Source: an uncultured Flavobacteriales bacterium (GTDB taxonomy: Bacteria > Bacteroidota > Bacteroidia > Flavobacteriales > Weeksellaceae). From it: a stretch of 64,000 nt of DNA. The notes beneath the pieces were generated by a model, which saw only the letters and a list, made by a program, of their open reading frames with translations, did not search any database and was not told the origin of the DNA. The DNA lies in the NCBI GenBank assembly GCA_937876095.1, contig CALFIE010000087.1, positions 1 through 64,000 on the forward strand. Reading direction: 5' to 3'. Position numbers and translations under genes: made by a program. Of this stretch, positions 8,993 to 17,173 are shown piece by piece (within the stretch, counting starts at the first letter, position 1; the number at the start of each line of letters is the position of its first letter).

Positions 8993-9364
8993 CTAATTTG
9001 CGTCTATTGCTTCAAAAGCGTCTTCAATATGCGTGATTTGTAATTTCCCGGATTCGTCGGGAAGTACGGTGATGATATCGAACTGGACTTCTTTTTCTAT
9101 ATTTTGTGTTTTCATAAATTCGTCGGTTGCAGAAACAATCAGCCGGATTTTCTTTTTGGTAACTGCTTCTTGTGGTTCCAAAAAAACATCGGTGCTTCTT
9201 GCTTTTACTTCTACTACCACAATTTTATCTTGATATTCGGTAATAATATCTACTTCTGCCTTCTGGAAACGGAAATTTTTAACCAAAATTTTGTAGCCTT
9301 TTTCTGCTAAAAAATTTTGCGCCAATTCTTCTGCCAATTTACCGAATTCGTTATGTTCTGCCAT
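8993..9364 (-). CDS. YraN/UPF0102 family predicted endonuclease
   Basis: Small UPF0102 (YraN) protein with the restriction-endonuclease-like fold. Visible are GKLAEELAQNFLAEKGY, the KAEVDII motif that supplies the acidic metal ligands, and VVVEVKARS with the E-x-K catalytic pair. The family is widespread and probably nuclease-like, but its cellular role is not established. I placed the start at the ATG at 9364 because the family begins with a short lead into the NEFGKLAEE helix; the longer frame to 9403 would overlap the neighbouring secreted-protein gene. It is immediately followed by the Lgt-like gene. Confidence 0.85.
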   Translation of the reverse strand: MAEHNEFGKLAEELAQNFLAEKGYKILVKNFRFQKAEVDIITEYQDKIVVVEVKARSTDVFLEPQEAVTKKKIRLIVSATDEFMKTQNIEKEVQFDIITVLPDESGKLQITHIEDAFEAIDAN

Positions 9365-9396
9365 CATGTTGCGAGTTGAGATACGAGTTTTTTTAC

Positions 9397-9822
9397 TTAA
9401 CAATCATTATTTTCATAATTCATTTGGTCATATTTATCATCATACGATTTTGCTTCTGCAGCGGTAAGATTTTGCAATTTGAACTCCACTTTCAGTTGCT
9501 TTTTAGAATCAGGGCTAATCCAAATTCCTGAAAAAACATCTTTTTGTTTACTCAAAATAAGTGCTCCAGTAAAAGAATATTCTACCAATATAAATTGGTT
9601 TTTGTCGTTTTTTGTAATTTCTAATTGCAGCCAATTGCTTACTTTGTCGTATTTATACATTCCGGAATAGTTCAGTTCTGCGGTACATTGGTTGTCTTCT
9701 GATTTTAAATACAATGTTACCGGTCTAGAATCTACAAATCCTTTGTACAAATACCGCTTCACATTTTGTGCTTGCAAAAACAGTTGTAAAAAGAGAAAAA
9801 GGAGGAGAAAGAGTTTTTTCAT
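9397..9822 (-). CDS. Secreted hypothetical protein
   Basis: A 141-residue protein with a clear Sec signal peptide: two lysines, a Leu/Phe-rich core, and a likely cleavage after LQAQ near residue 19. The mature part is predominantly beta-strand-like with alternating hydrophobic residues and one conserved-looking pattern of aromatic and acidic residues; it has two cysteines, one near the middle and one at the C-terminus. I do not recognise the family. It is probably periplasmic or surface-exposed. It lies 32 bases upstream of the YraN gene on the same strand. Confidence 0.7.
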   Translation of the reverse strand: MKKLFLLLFLFLQLFLQAQNVKRYLYKGFVDSRPVTLYLKSEDNQCTAELNYSGMYKYDKVSNWLQLEITKNDKNQFILVEYSFTGALILSKQKDVFSGIWISPDSKKQLKVEFKLQNLTAAEAKSYDDKYDQMNYENNDC

Positions 9823-9933
9823 TATTTCAAATTTTGTGTTGGATTAAATAAATGAGAGTTTTCACGATGAGAGATACGAACTTCGTGATTATTGTTGATA
9901 GAAATTTTTTTTTACCTTTTTCTTTGCCTCTTC

Positions 9934-10863
9934 CTAAAACTCAACCTTCACCTTTTCCTCAACCTGTATTTTCACTTTTCCACCAATAATCAGCGGTCTG
10001 TTATCGAAAATATGTCCGTTTGGAAAGCCAAAAAGAGTAGGGAAGTCGTATTTCTGTAATCTTTGAGAGATAATTTCATAGGCAAACTCATCAAAACTGG
10101 CTTCGTAATTTTTGTTGTCTTTTTCGTCGCCCATATTCGTCATTCCACCAATGATAAGTCCTTTTATTTTCCTGAAAACGCCTGCTAAATCGAGGCTCAT
10201 CAACATTCTGTCGAGCGCATAAAAATTCTCACCAATGTCTTCTATGAAAAGGATTTTATCTTTAAAATTAAAAGAATAATTCGTGCCTAAAAGTGCGTAA
10301 ATAAGGGCAAGATTTCCACCAACCAATTCGCCTTCTGCAACCCCGTTTTTGTTGAATGCGTGCTTTTCTAAAGAATATTTCAGAGGTTTTCCTTCAAAAA
10401 TTTTGAAAATGTTGTCGTAACCTTCTTCTGAAACGCCAAAACTCGCTGTTTTGATGGTTTGTCCGTGGATAGAAGCAAAACCGTTCCTCAATAAAAAACT
10501 TTGTATCACGGTGTTATCGGAATAACCAATGTACCATTTCGGATTTTTTCTAAAATTTTGCAAACGCAAATGTCGCAACAGGTGTTGACAACCATAACCT
10601 CCTCTTGAAGCCCAAATTGCAGAAATTTCATCATCATTTAAAGCCCAATTCAAGTCGTGGATTCGCTCTTTTTCGGTTCCGGAATAGTTGTAGCCGTTCA
10701 CAAATTTCCCAAGAAGATGTTTGCCAAAAACCGGTTCGTATCCTTTGGATTTTACTAAAGATAAGGTCTTTTCTAGCGCTGATTCTTCTACAAAACCTGC
10801 TGGTGAAATGATGGCGATTTTTGCTCCTTTTTTTAAGGTTTCTGGTAAAATTATTTGCTTCAT
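9934..10863 (-). CDS. S66-family LD-carboxypeptidase (LdcA/MccF-like)
   Basis: Serine peptidase of family S66, whose members trim D-Ala from murein tetrapeptides (LdcA) or cleave microcin-C-type peptides (MccF). The nucleophile lies in GYSDNT (Ser115), preceded by WASRGGYGCQHLL; the acid is in the GELVGGNLAL segment and the His in FPNGHIFDNRP near the C-terminus, so the triad appears complete. No signal peptide, so it is cytoplasmic and would act in peptidoglycan recycling. Length (309) is normal. Its start overlaps the end of the upstream LysE-type gene by 4 bases, implying translational coupling. Confidence 0.88.
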   Translation of the reverse strand: MKQIILPETLKKGAKIAIISPAGFVEESALEKTLSLVKSKGYEPVFGKHLLGKFVNGYNYSGTEKERIHDLNWALNDDEISAIWASRGGYGCQHLLRHLRLQNFRKNPKWYIGYSDNTVIQSFLLRNGFASIHGQTIKTASFGVSEEGYDNIFKIFEGKPLKYSLEKHAFNKNGVAEGELVGGNLALIYALLGTNYSFNFKDKILFIEDIGENFYALDRMLMSLDLAGVFRKIKGLIIGGMTNMGDEKDNKNYEASFDEFAYEIISQRLQKYDFPTLFGFPNGHIFDNRPLIIGGKVKIQVEEKVKVEF

Positions 10864-11564
10864 TTGGGTTTAGATTGATGTCTTTCTTCTATCACTTTTT
10901 CTTTGTCGATTCCGTGTCGTTCCAGATTTCGGTCGAGTTGGTTGAATTTTTTGAAACTTTGCAGAAATATCAACACACTGAAAATCATCAAAATAACTCC
11001 TACAAATTTCCTGATTTTGTTGGCTAATTGCTCTGTTAATTTCTCGTGGAACTGTTTAGCCAAATATATTTTGAGCAAATCTACCAACAAATAGGTTGCG
11101 ATTACGATCACAATGTAAAGAAAAAATTCATTGAACTTCGGGTACGAATTGCGCACCGAAATTACGGTAACCAACCAGAATAAAACCACGCCAATATTCA
11201 GAATATTGAGCAAAAAACCATTGACAAAAGTTTTGAAATAATTTTGATTGATGATTTTATCTTCGTTTTGTAGGTGCATTTTAGTTTTAGAAACCATCAT
11301 ATAAATGGCATAAATGAAAATAATGAATGCCGTAATTCTATAAAATTCGGGATGTTTATCTATAAGATATACCAAATCTCCACTCCCAAAATACGCGGCA
11401 ACTATGCACAAAATATCTGCAGAAATTACTCCTAAATCTAATGCTAAAGCGTGTTTCGGACCTCGTGAAAAACTGGTTTCAATCAATAAGAAAAAGATGG
11501 GTCCTATGAAAACCAAACTGAGCAGTAATCCTAAACCAATCGCAGAAAATATGAGTCCAAGCAT
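10860..11564 (-). CDS. LysE-family membrane exporter
   Basis: A 234-residue inner-membrane protein of the LysE/RhtB amino-acid exporter superfamily. It begins with FSAIGLGLLLSLVFIGPIFFLLIETSFSRG, matching the N-terminal helix and the GP...SRGxxxA pattern of the family, and has six hydrophobic helices. The C-terminal 30 residues are charged and cytoplasmic, an extension of the basic family plan. Substrate cannot be read from sequence. It is coupled by a 4-base overlap with the S66 peptidase gene, so export of peptidoglycan-derived amino acids or peptides is a reasonable but untested guess. Confidence 0.75.
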   Translation of the reverse strand: MLGLIFSAIGLGLLLSLVFIGPIFFLLIETSFSRGPKHALALDLGVISADILCIVAAYFGSGDLVYLIDKHPEFYRITAFIIFIYAIYMMVSKTKMHLQNEDKIINQNYFKTFVNGFLLNILNIGVVLFWLVTVISVRNSYPKFNEFFLYIVIVIATYLLVDLLKIYLAKQFHEKLTEQLANKIRKFVGVILMIFSVLIFLQSFKKFNQLDRNLERHGIDKEKVIEERHQSKPK

Positions 11565-11643
11565 TTTTTATAGGGTGTGTTTTGGTTTTTGCAACATAGA
11601 ATTCCAACTATTAATTAATACAAAAATACATTTTAGATTTTAA

Positions 11644-13791
11644 TTACTCCACAATTTTAAAATCCAATTGTTTGGCTACCAAATTTGCTTTTACGACTTT
11701 TATTTTGATACGGTCTCCTAATTGATAAGTATTGCCTGTTCTTTTGCCGATTATAGAATGTGATTTCTGATCGTGGAAGTAGGAATCATCCATCAAATCT
11801 CGTAATTTGATCATTCCTTCTGCTCCGTTTTCTGGGATTTCTACCCAAAATCCGTATTCTGCAACTCCCGAAATTACGCCTTCAAAAATTTCTCCCAAAT
11901 GTTTCTCCATAAATTTCACTTGCATAAATTTGATGGAATCTCTTTCTGCATCTGCAGCAAGACGTTCCATATCACTGCAATGTTTGGCTTTTTCCTGAAT
12001 TTCTTCTCTGTACGGAGATTTTCCTTTGTCTAGGTAATGCTGCAACAATCTATGTGCAATAAGATCGGGATATCTACGAATTGGCGAGGTAAAATGTGAG
12101 TAATGATCAAAACCAAGACCGTAATGTCCTACATTTTCAGTAGAATAAACGGCTTTGCTCATACTTCGCATTGCCAAAGTTTCAATCATATTTTCTTCGC
12201 CTTTTCCTTTCACATCTTGCAATAATTTATTCATAGATTCGGCTACTTTTTTGGTATTTGCCAAATTGAGTTTGTAGCCAAAAGTGGCCACAAAATCCTT
12301 TAGAGCCAATAATTTGGTAGGATCTGGATCATCGTGAATCCTATAAATAAAGGTGTTGTTGGTAATTTCCCCACGTTTGTTGAGTGATACAAATTCGGAG
12401 ACTTTTCGGTTTGCCAAAAGCATAAATTCTTCGATCAAATGATTAGAATCTTTCGAAATTTTGAAATACACACCAATTGGTTCGCTGTTTTCGTCTAAAT
12501 TGAAACGAACTTCGCTTCTATCAAAGGTAATTGCGCCATTTTTGATGCGGTCTTTGCGTAAAATTTTAGCCAATTTATCTAACTCCAAAATTTCTTTTGC
12601 CAAATCTCCTTTTCCTGTTTCTATGCGTTCTTGCGCTTCTTCGTAAGTAAATCTACGGGCAGAATGTATCACGGTTCTACCGAACCATTGTTTCAAAATT
12701 TCGGCTTTATCGTTCAATTCAAAAACGGCAGAAAATGTGTATTTGTCTTCGTTTGGTCGCAAACTGCAGACATCATTACTCAAAACTTCGGGCAACATAG
12801 GAACCACTCTATCAACCAAATACACCGAAGTTGCTCTTTTGTACGCTTCTTCATCAAGCAAAGTTCCGGGTTTCACGTAGTGTGAAACGTCTGCAATATG
12901 AACACCGATTTCCCAATTTCCGTTTTCTAATTTTTCTAAAGAAAGAGCATCATCAAAATCTTTGGCATCTTTTGGATCGATGGTAAAAGTGAGGGTTTTG
13001 CGCATATCTCTGCGGTTTTTCACTTCTGCTGCGGTAATTTTTCGGTTGATTTTGTCGGCTTCTTGTTCTACTTCTGCTGGAAACTGATATGGTAAACCAT
13101 ATTGCGCAAGTATGGAGTGGATTTCGGTCTCGTGTTCGCCTGATTTGCCGAGAACTTGGGTAATTTCACCGTCTGGATTTTTAGAATTTTCTTCCCAACC
13201 TAACATTTTCACCACGACTTTGTCGCCATCTTCGGCGCCATTTATTTTTTGTCTTGGAATGAAAATATCATTGTTCATCTGCTTTTTATCTACGATTACG
13301 AAGCCAAAATCTTTCTCTTTAATGAACTGAAAAGTCCCAACAAATGTATCATTTGCTCTTTCTAAAACCTCCAAAACGGAGCCCTCTAATTTTTTACCTT
13401 TGAAATGGTAGGTTACTATAAGCACTTTGTCGCCTTGCAAAGCGTCTTTTACGTTTTTCTGATGTATGAAAATATCGTCTTCTATACCTTCTACTGTTAC
13501 ATACGCGTTTCCGTTGGTTGCAAAATCTATAATTCCAGTAAGTGTATCTGAAATCTGTAGGTTTACCATATATTTCAGCTTGTCGGTTTCTATAATTTTG
13601 TTTTCTGCACGCAACTTATGGAGTGCTTGAATTACCAATTCTCTTTGGCGCGGATTTATATAATCTATACCATCTGCAATCTGTTTATAATTGTAGATTT
13701 TAGACGATTTTTTGTTCATAAAACGAAGAATTAACTTGCCGATTTCCCGTAGTTTATGTTCGTTTTTTTGTGATTTATGAGGTTGTTTCAT
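11644..13791 (-). CDS. rnr: Ribonuclease R
   Basis: Processive 3'-5' exoribonuclease of the RNase II/R family, degrading structured RNA and defective rRNA/mRNA in the cytoplasm. Domain order over 715 residues: N-terminal winged helix (about 1-75), two cold-shock domains (about 80-215), the RNB catalytic domain starting near 265 with the metal-binding aspartates in IDPKDAKDFDDALS (residues 271-284), and a C-terminal S1 domain (about 635-715). The N-terminal helix-turn-helix and length favour RNase R over RNase II. It is the largest gene of the minus-strand run and stands 57 bases downstream of rpiB. Confidence 0.95.
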   Translation of the reverse strand: MKQPHKSQKNEHKLREIGKLILRFMNKKSSKIYNYKQIADGIDYINPRQRELVIQALHKLRAENKIIETDKLKYMVNLQISDTLTGIIDFATNGNAYVTVEGIEDDIFIHQKNVKDALQGDKVLIVTYHFKGKKLEGSVLEVLERANDTFVGTFQFIKEKDFGFVIVDKKQMNNDIFIPRQKINGAEDGDKVVVKMLGWEENSKNPDGEITQVLGKSGEHETEIHSILAQYGLPYQFPAEVEQEADKINRKITAAEVKNRRDMRKTLTFTIDPKDAKDFDDALSLEKLENGNWEIGVHIADVSHYVKPGTLLDEEAYKRATSVYLVDRVVPMLPEVLSNDVCSLRPNEDKYTFSAVFELNDKAEILKQWFGRTVIHSARRFTYEEAQERIETGKGDLAKEILELDKLAKILRKDRIKNGAITFDRSEVRFNLDENSEPIGVYFKISKDSNHLIEEFMLLANRKVSEFVSLNKRGEITNNTFIYRIHDDPDPTKLLALKDFVATFGYKLNLANTKKVAESMNKLLQDVKGKGEENMIETLAMRSMSKAVYSTENVGHYGLGFDHYSHFTSPIRRYPDLIAHRLLQHYLDKGKSPYREEIQEKAKHCSDMERLAADAERDSIKFMQVKFMEKHLGEIFEGVISGVAEYGFWVEIPENGAEGMIKLRDLMDDSYFHDQKSHSIIGKRTGNTYQLGDRIKIKVVKANLVAKQLDFKIVE

Positions 13792-13848
13792 TTACTTTTT
13801 TTCGGGGATGAGTTTTATAAAAAACTTAATCAAAAATTATTATTTAAT

Positions 13849-14280
13849 TTAAATGCACGAAATCTTCTCCACTCTTTTCTCGTGTCTACCTCCTTCGAAA
13901 GCAGTTTCTAAGAATTTTTTGACAATTTCAAGTGCTAGTTCTTTGGCAATAAATCTTGCAGGTAATGCAACCATATTGCAGTTGTTGTGTTGTCTTGCTA
14001 ATTCTGCCAATTCGGGCATCCAACAAAGTGCACAACGGATTTTTTGGTGTTTGTTGGCGGTAAGTTGTACACCTTGTCCACTTCCACAAATTAGGATTCC
14101 TATTTCGTTTTCTCCGTTTTCTATAGAAGTTGCAGCAGGATGTACAAAATCTGGGTAATCTACAGAATCAGTAGAGTAGGTGCCAAAATCCTGAATTTCG
14201 TAGTGGTCTTTTAGTTGATTTTTTATAAATTCTTTGTATTCAAAACCAGCGTGGTCGCAAGCAATGGCTATTTTTTTCAT
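13849..14280 (-). CDS. rpiB: Ribose-5-phosphate isomerase B
   Basis: RpiB/LacAB-family sugar-phosphate isomerase interconverting ribose-5-phosphate and ribulose-5-phosphate in the pentose phosphate pathway. Landmarks are the N-terminal ACDHAGFEYK phosphate-binding motif, the catalytic Cys65 in GILICGSGQG, and the anion-hole NK pair shortly after. Length 143 is typical. The ATG at 14280 begins exactly at the conserved first strand. It is the first gene of the minus-strand run and faces the 637-base non-coding region that separates it from pgk, so its promoter must lie there. Confidence 0.94.
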   Translation of the reverse strand: MKKIAIACDHAGFEYKEFIKNQLKDHYEIQDFGTYSTDSVDYPDFVHPAATSIENGENEIGILICGSGQGVQLTANKHQKIRCALCWMPELAELARQHNNCNMVALPARFIAKELALEIVKKFLETAFEGGRHEKRVEKISCI

Positions 14281-14327
14281 TTTTCAAAATACTTTATAGA
14301 TTCTTACAAATTTAACATTTATCTAGG

Positions 14328-14336
14328 TTATCCACA
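14328..14336 (+). other. DnaA box (perfect)
   Basis: TTATCCACA, exact match to the standard DnaA box, 48 bases beyond the rpiB start codon inside the candidate origin. Confidence 0.65.
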
Positions 14337-14478
14337 TTACATTTTGTTTATATTGATAAAATTAATTTTTTAAAATAGTAAAAATGAGTGTCTTGCAAAA
14401 ATACAAGTAAGTTAACAAACTGACATAGCAGCAATTAACAATTGGTGAAATAGGGTGTTGAAATCAACCAAAATTGAT

Positions 14479-14487
14479 GTGGAAAAC
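14479..14487 (-). other. DnaA box (consensus variant)
   Basis: TTTTCCACA read on the minus strand, matching TTWTNCACA; one base from the perfect box. It lies 142 bases from the first box, in the opposite orientation. Confidence 0.5.
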
Positions 14488-14633
14488 TCGGTTGAAGTTT
14501 CCCTTTTTTTATCGGAAATTATTGTCTATAGCATTTACTTTTTGGTAATACAATACAAAAGATGTGGGAATTTTTAGGGGTAATTTCTGCAAGTTCTCCA
14601 TAGTGAAATTCTTAATATCACAAATGATTTTAC

Positions 14634-14642
14634 TTATACACA
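14634..14642 (+). other. DnaA box (consensus variant)
   Basis: TTATACACA, matching TTWTNCACA, differing from the perfect box at one position, 147 bases beyond the second box. Confidence 0.45.
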
Positions 14643-14881
14643 AATGTTAATAAAATTAAAAAAAGTATAACAATCAATCACTTACATTGTGAACTAAATA
14701 TGAACATGATTACAACGGAATGTTACTAAATAATACCAAAAAACTTATGAGCATTACCAACATCACTCTACAACAAGCAATATTTTCTTTTTATTAATTA
14801 AAAAAAATTGTTGATTATCTATTGTTGATTCGGTTGTGGAAATTTTTGAGAAGATTTTTATTTTTTCCGCTTTATAAAACG

Positions 14882-14889
14882 TAATTTTG
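14882..14889 (+). promoter_or_regulatory. Candidate -7 element for pgk
   Basis: TAATTTTG fits TAnnTTTG, 28 bases before the pgk start codon. No well-placed TTTG -33 element is seen, so this is tentative. Confidence 0.4.
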
Positions 14890-14917
14890 TAATGCAAATT
14901 TCAAACCAAAAATTTTT

Positions 14918-16108
14918 ATGAAAACCATTAATGATTTTAATTTCAAAGACAAGAAAGCCTTAGTAAGAGTCGATTTCAATGTTCCGCAAGATGCAGATCT
15001 GAATGTGACTGATAATACCAGAATTGTTGCTGTAAAACCAACCATAGATAAAATTCTGAGTGATGGTGGTTCTGTAGTTATTATGACTCATCTTGGTAGA
15101 CCAAAAGGTAAAGTTAGTGATCAGTTTTCATTAAAGCATATCATTCCTGAAATTGAAAAAGTATTAGGAAAATCTGTAAAGTTTGCTTCTGATTGTATTG
15201 GTGATGATGCGGTGAATTTATCAGCAAATCTTCAACCAGGTGAAATATTATTATTAGAAAATCTACGATTTTATAACGAAGAAGCAGCAGGAGACAAAGA
15301 TTTTGCAGAAAAATTATCAAAATTGGGAGATGCTTATGTGAATGATGCTTTTGGTACTGCACACAGAGCTCACGCTTCTACTGCAGTAATTGCAGAATAT
15401 TTTCCTTCAACTAAATTTTTCGGTTTACTGATGGCAAAAGAATTAGAAGCTATAGATAAAGTACTTAGAAGTGGTGAAAAACCAGTTACCGCAATTTTGG
15501 GTGGTTCAAAAGTTTCTACCAAAATTACGATTATCGAGAATATTTTACCAGCAGTTGATAACTTGATTATTGGGGGTGGAATGTCTTTTACTTTTGTAAA
15601 AGCATTGGGAGGAAATATTGGAACCTCCCTTTTAGAAGCTGATAAAATGGATTTGGCTATAGAAATTTTAGAGAAAGCAAAACAACACAATGTACAAGTT
15701 TATTTACCTGTAGATGCTATTATTTCTGATAATTTTAGCAATGATGCCAATAAACAAGAAGTAGATATTTACCAGATTCCTGAAAATTGGATGGGGATGG
15801 ATGCAGGTATAAAATCACAAGAATTATTTAATGATGTGATTTTGAATTCCAGAACTATTCTTTGGAATGGACCAATTGGTGTTTTCGAAATGGATAATTT
15901 TGCAGGAGGAACTAAAGCTTTAGGCGACAGTATTTATGAAGCAACCAAGTTAGGAGCATTTTCTTTAGTTGGAGGTGGAGATTCTGTTGCTTTTGTGAAA
16001 CAAAATGGTTACGAAGATAAAGTTTCTTATGTTTCTACAGGAGGAGGAGCAATGCTGGAATCTTTGGAAGGTTTGGAATTGCCTGGAGTGAAAGCAATAA
16101 ATAAATAA
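14918..16108 (+). CDS. pgk: Phosphoglycerate kinase
   Basis: Glycolytic kinase transferring phosphate from 1,3-bisphosphoglycerate to ADP. The 396-residue protein has the full monofunctional PGK pattern: ALVRVDFNVPQD near residues 14-25, THLGRPKG near 57-64, LLLENLRFYNEE, the AHRAHAST phosphate-binding motif, the hinge and nucleotide-binding GGSKVSTK, and the C-terminal GGGDSVA helix cap. It stands alone on the plus strand between two minus-strand runs, beside the candidate origin, and ends in a strong bidirectional terminator shared with the methyltransferase gene. No anomalies. Confidence 0.97.
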   Translation: MKTINDFNFKDKKALVRVDFNVPQDADLNVTDNTRIVAVKPTIDKILSDGGSVVIMTHLGRPKGKVSDQFSLKHIIPEIEKVLGKSVKFASDCIGDDAVNLSANLQPGEILLLENLRFYNEEAAGDKDFAEKLSKLGDAYVNDAFGTAHRAHASTAVIAEYFPSTKFFGLLMAKELEAIDKVLRSGEKPVTAILGGSKVSTKITIIENILPAVDNLIIGGGMSFTFVKALGGNIGTSLLEADKMDLAIEILEKAKQHNVQVYLPVDAIISDNFSNDANKQEVDIYQIPENWMGMDAGIKSQELFNDVILNSRTILWNGPIGVFEMDNFAGGTKALGDSIYEATKLGAFSLVGGGDSVAFVKQNGYEDKVSYVSTGGGAMLESLEGLELPGVKAINK

Positions 16109-16126
16109 ACTAAATTTATTTTTATT

Positions 16127-16161
16127 AAAAAAAGTTCATGAATTTTCATGAACTTTTTTTT
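16127..16161. terminator. Bidirectional intrinsic terminator, pgk/methyltransferase
   Basis: Near-perfect hairpin AAAAAAGTTCATGAA / TTCATGAACTTTTTT with A- and T-tracts on both sides, so it can terminate both the rightward pgk transcript and the leftward methyltransferase transcript. Confidence 0.85.
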
Positions 16162-16238
16162 GTTGGTTAATTTTCCTTTTTCATTAAAAATTTTAAAAAA
16201 TTGACGAGAATTTGACCTTCAGAATTACCCCAAATTTC

Positions 16239-17090
16239 TTATTTCTCAATTTTTCTGATAATATATATCAAACTGGAAAATTCGCCCGATTTTGATGCTT
16301 TTATGTTAGAAATCGCTCCGTGAATGCCACCAAAAAACCAAAAAAGAGGGTTTTTCTTATATTTTTCGCTCAACGTAGAAATATAGTAAGAGTCGAGTAG
16401 GAGTGGTTTTATTTTTTCTAATTTCCAATTTTGGTTGTTCATTAGTTTTTCCATTCCTGATTTTGAGAAATGAAAAATATGTCGAGGAACATCATAAGCT
16501 GCCCAAAATTCTTTGTAATATTTTGCATCATACGAAGTATGATTAGGAACTGCTATTATTAAACAACCATTTAATTTTAGTTTTTGATGAAAGAGAGAAA
16601 GCATTTCACTTTGATTTTCTATGTGCTCAAAAACGTGCCACATTGTAATTACGTCTATACTTTCGTTTTTAATTTCATTAAGATTAGTAATGAATTTTGT
16701 TTTAGAAGTTTTTAGTTGTGCCGCATTTCTAGCAATATCATTTGGTTCTAATCCGAAAGTTTCTACATCTTTTTCTATCTGTTTAATAAATTCACCTGCA
16801 CCACAACCGTAATCTAAAACTCGTGGATATTCATTACTTTTTGTTTCTTGTAAGATTTTATTAGTTTCTGCAATTACAATATTTCTTTTGTAATTGAGAT
16901 TAAAAGACTGTAAAAATTTGTACAATTTTTGTTTGAGAGATCCAGTATCTTGGTGGTGTGAAATATAATCTTCGCTTTCGTAATATTTATCAATATTTTC
17001 AGGAATAGGAGTGGTTTTAAGAATACCATTAATTTCGGTTTCTTGTATTTCAAAAATTTCTTGTGATAAGAAATGGTCTTTTATTTTCAT
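16239..17090 (-). CDS. Class I SAM-dependent methyltransferase
   Basis: A 283-residue protein with a class I Rossmann methyltransferase domain: motif I VLDYGCGAGEF (about residues 95-105), acidic end of strand 2 in GLEPNDIA, post-I DVITMWHVFEHI (motif IV region), and LNGCLIIAVPN. The preceding 70 residues and the aromatic-rich C-terminus (YDAKYYKEFWAAYDVPRHIFHF) are typical of methyltransferases found with surface-polysaccharide or lipid modification genes, but no such cluster is nearby, so the substrate is unknown. The ATG at 17090 is chosen; the longer frame runs into AT-rich repeat-like sequence. Confidence 0.8.
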   Translation of the reverse strand: MKIKDHFLSQEIFEIQETEINGILKTTPIPENIDKYYESEDYISHHQDTGSLKQKLYKFLQSFNLNYKRNIVIAETNKILQETKSNEYPRVLDYGCGAGEFIKQIEKDVETFGLEPNDIARNAAQLKTSKTKFITNLNEIKNESIDVITMWHVFEHIENQSEMLSLFHQKLKLNGCLIIAVPNHTSYDAKYYKEFWAAYDVPRHIFHFSKSGMEKLMNNQNWKLEKIKPLLLDSYYISTLSEKYKKNPLFWFFGGIHGAISNIKASKSGEFSSLIYIIRKIEK

Positions 17091-17157
17091 ATTAGATGTA
17101 AAATGTATAATGTAAAAAGTACAATGTACAATCAAACTTCATATTGTATTTTTTAAA

Positions 17158-17173
17158 TGTTTCACGTGAAACA
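17158..17173. other. parS centromere site (left of mnmG)
   Basis: TGTTTCACGTGAAACA, a perfect 16-base palindrome identical to the classic ParB-binding parS sequence; flanking bases extend the palindrome to 20. It abuts the last codon of mnmG. ParB would load here for chromosome segregation. parA and parB themselves are not in the window. Confidence 0.88.

Larger units (their letters stand above)
14281..14917. other. Candidate chromosomal replication origin (oriC)
   Basis: The longest non-coding gap of the window, between divergent rpiB and pgk. I see three matches to the DnaA-box consensus TTWTNCACA: 14328-14336 (+, perfect TTATCCACA), 14479-14487 (-, TTTTCCACA) and 14634-14642 (+, TTATACACA). 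Weaker relatives lie near 14562 and 14835. A very AT-rich tract at 14785-14830 contains two copies of TTGTTGATT spaced 14 bases apart, suitable for unwinding. Two perfect parS sites lie 2.2-4.2 kb away around mnmG, a gene commonly placed next to bacterial origins. Promoters for both flanking genes must also lie here. No ORF is supported. Confidence 0.55.

Noticed and set aside
12866..12895. TTTCACGTAGTGTGAAAC inside rnr as a third parS
   Set aside because: The palindrome centre is interrupted (CACGTAGTGTG) and it lies in conserved coding sequence; it does not match the parS consensus.
14562..14570. TGTGGGAAT as a further DnaA box
   Set aside because: Differs from the consensus at three positions; listed only as a weak relative.
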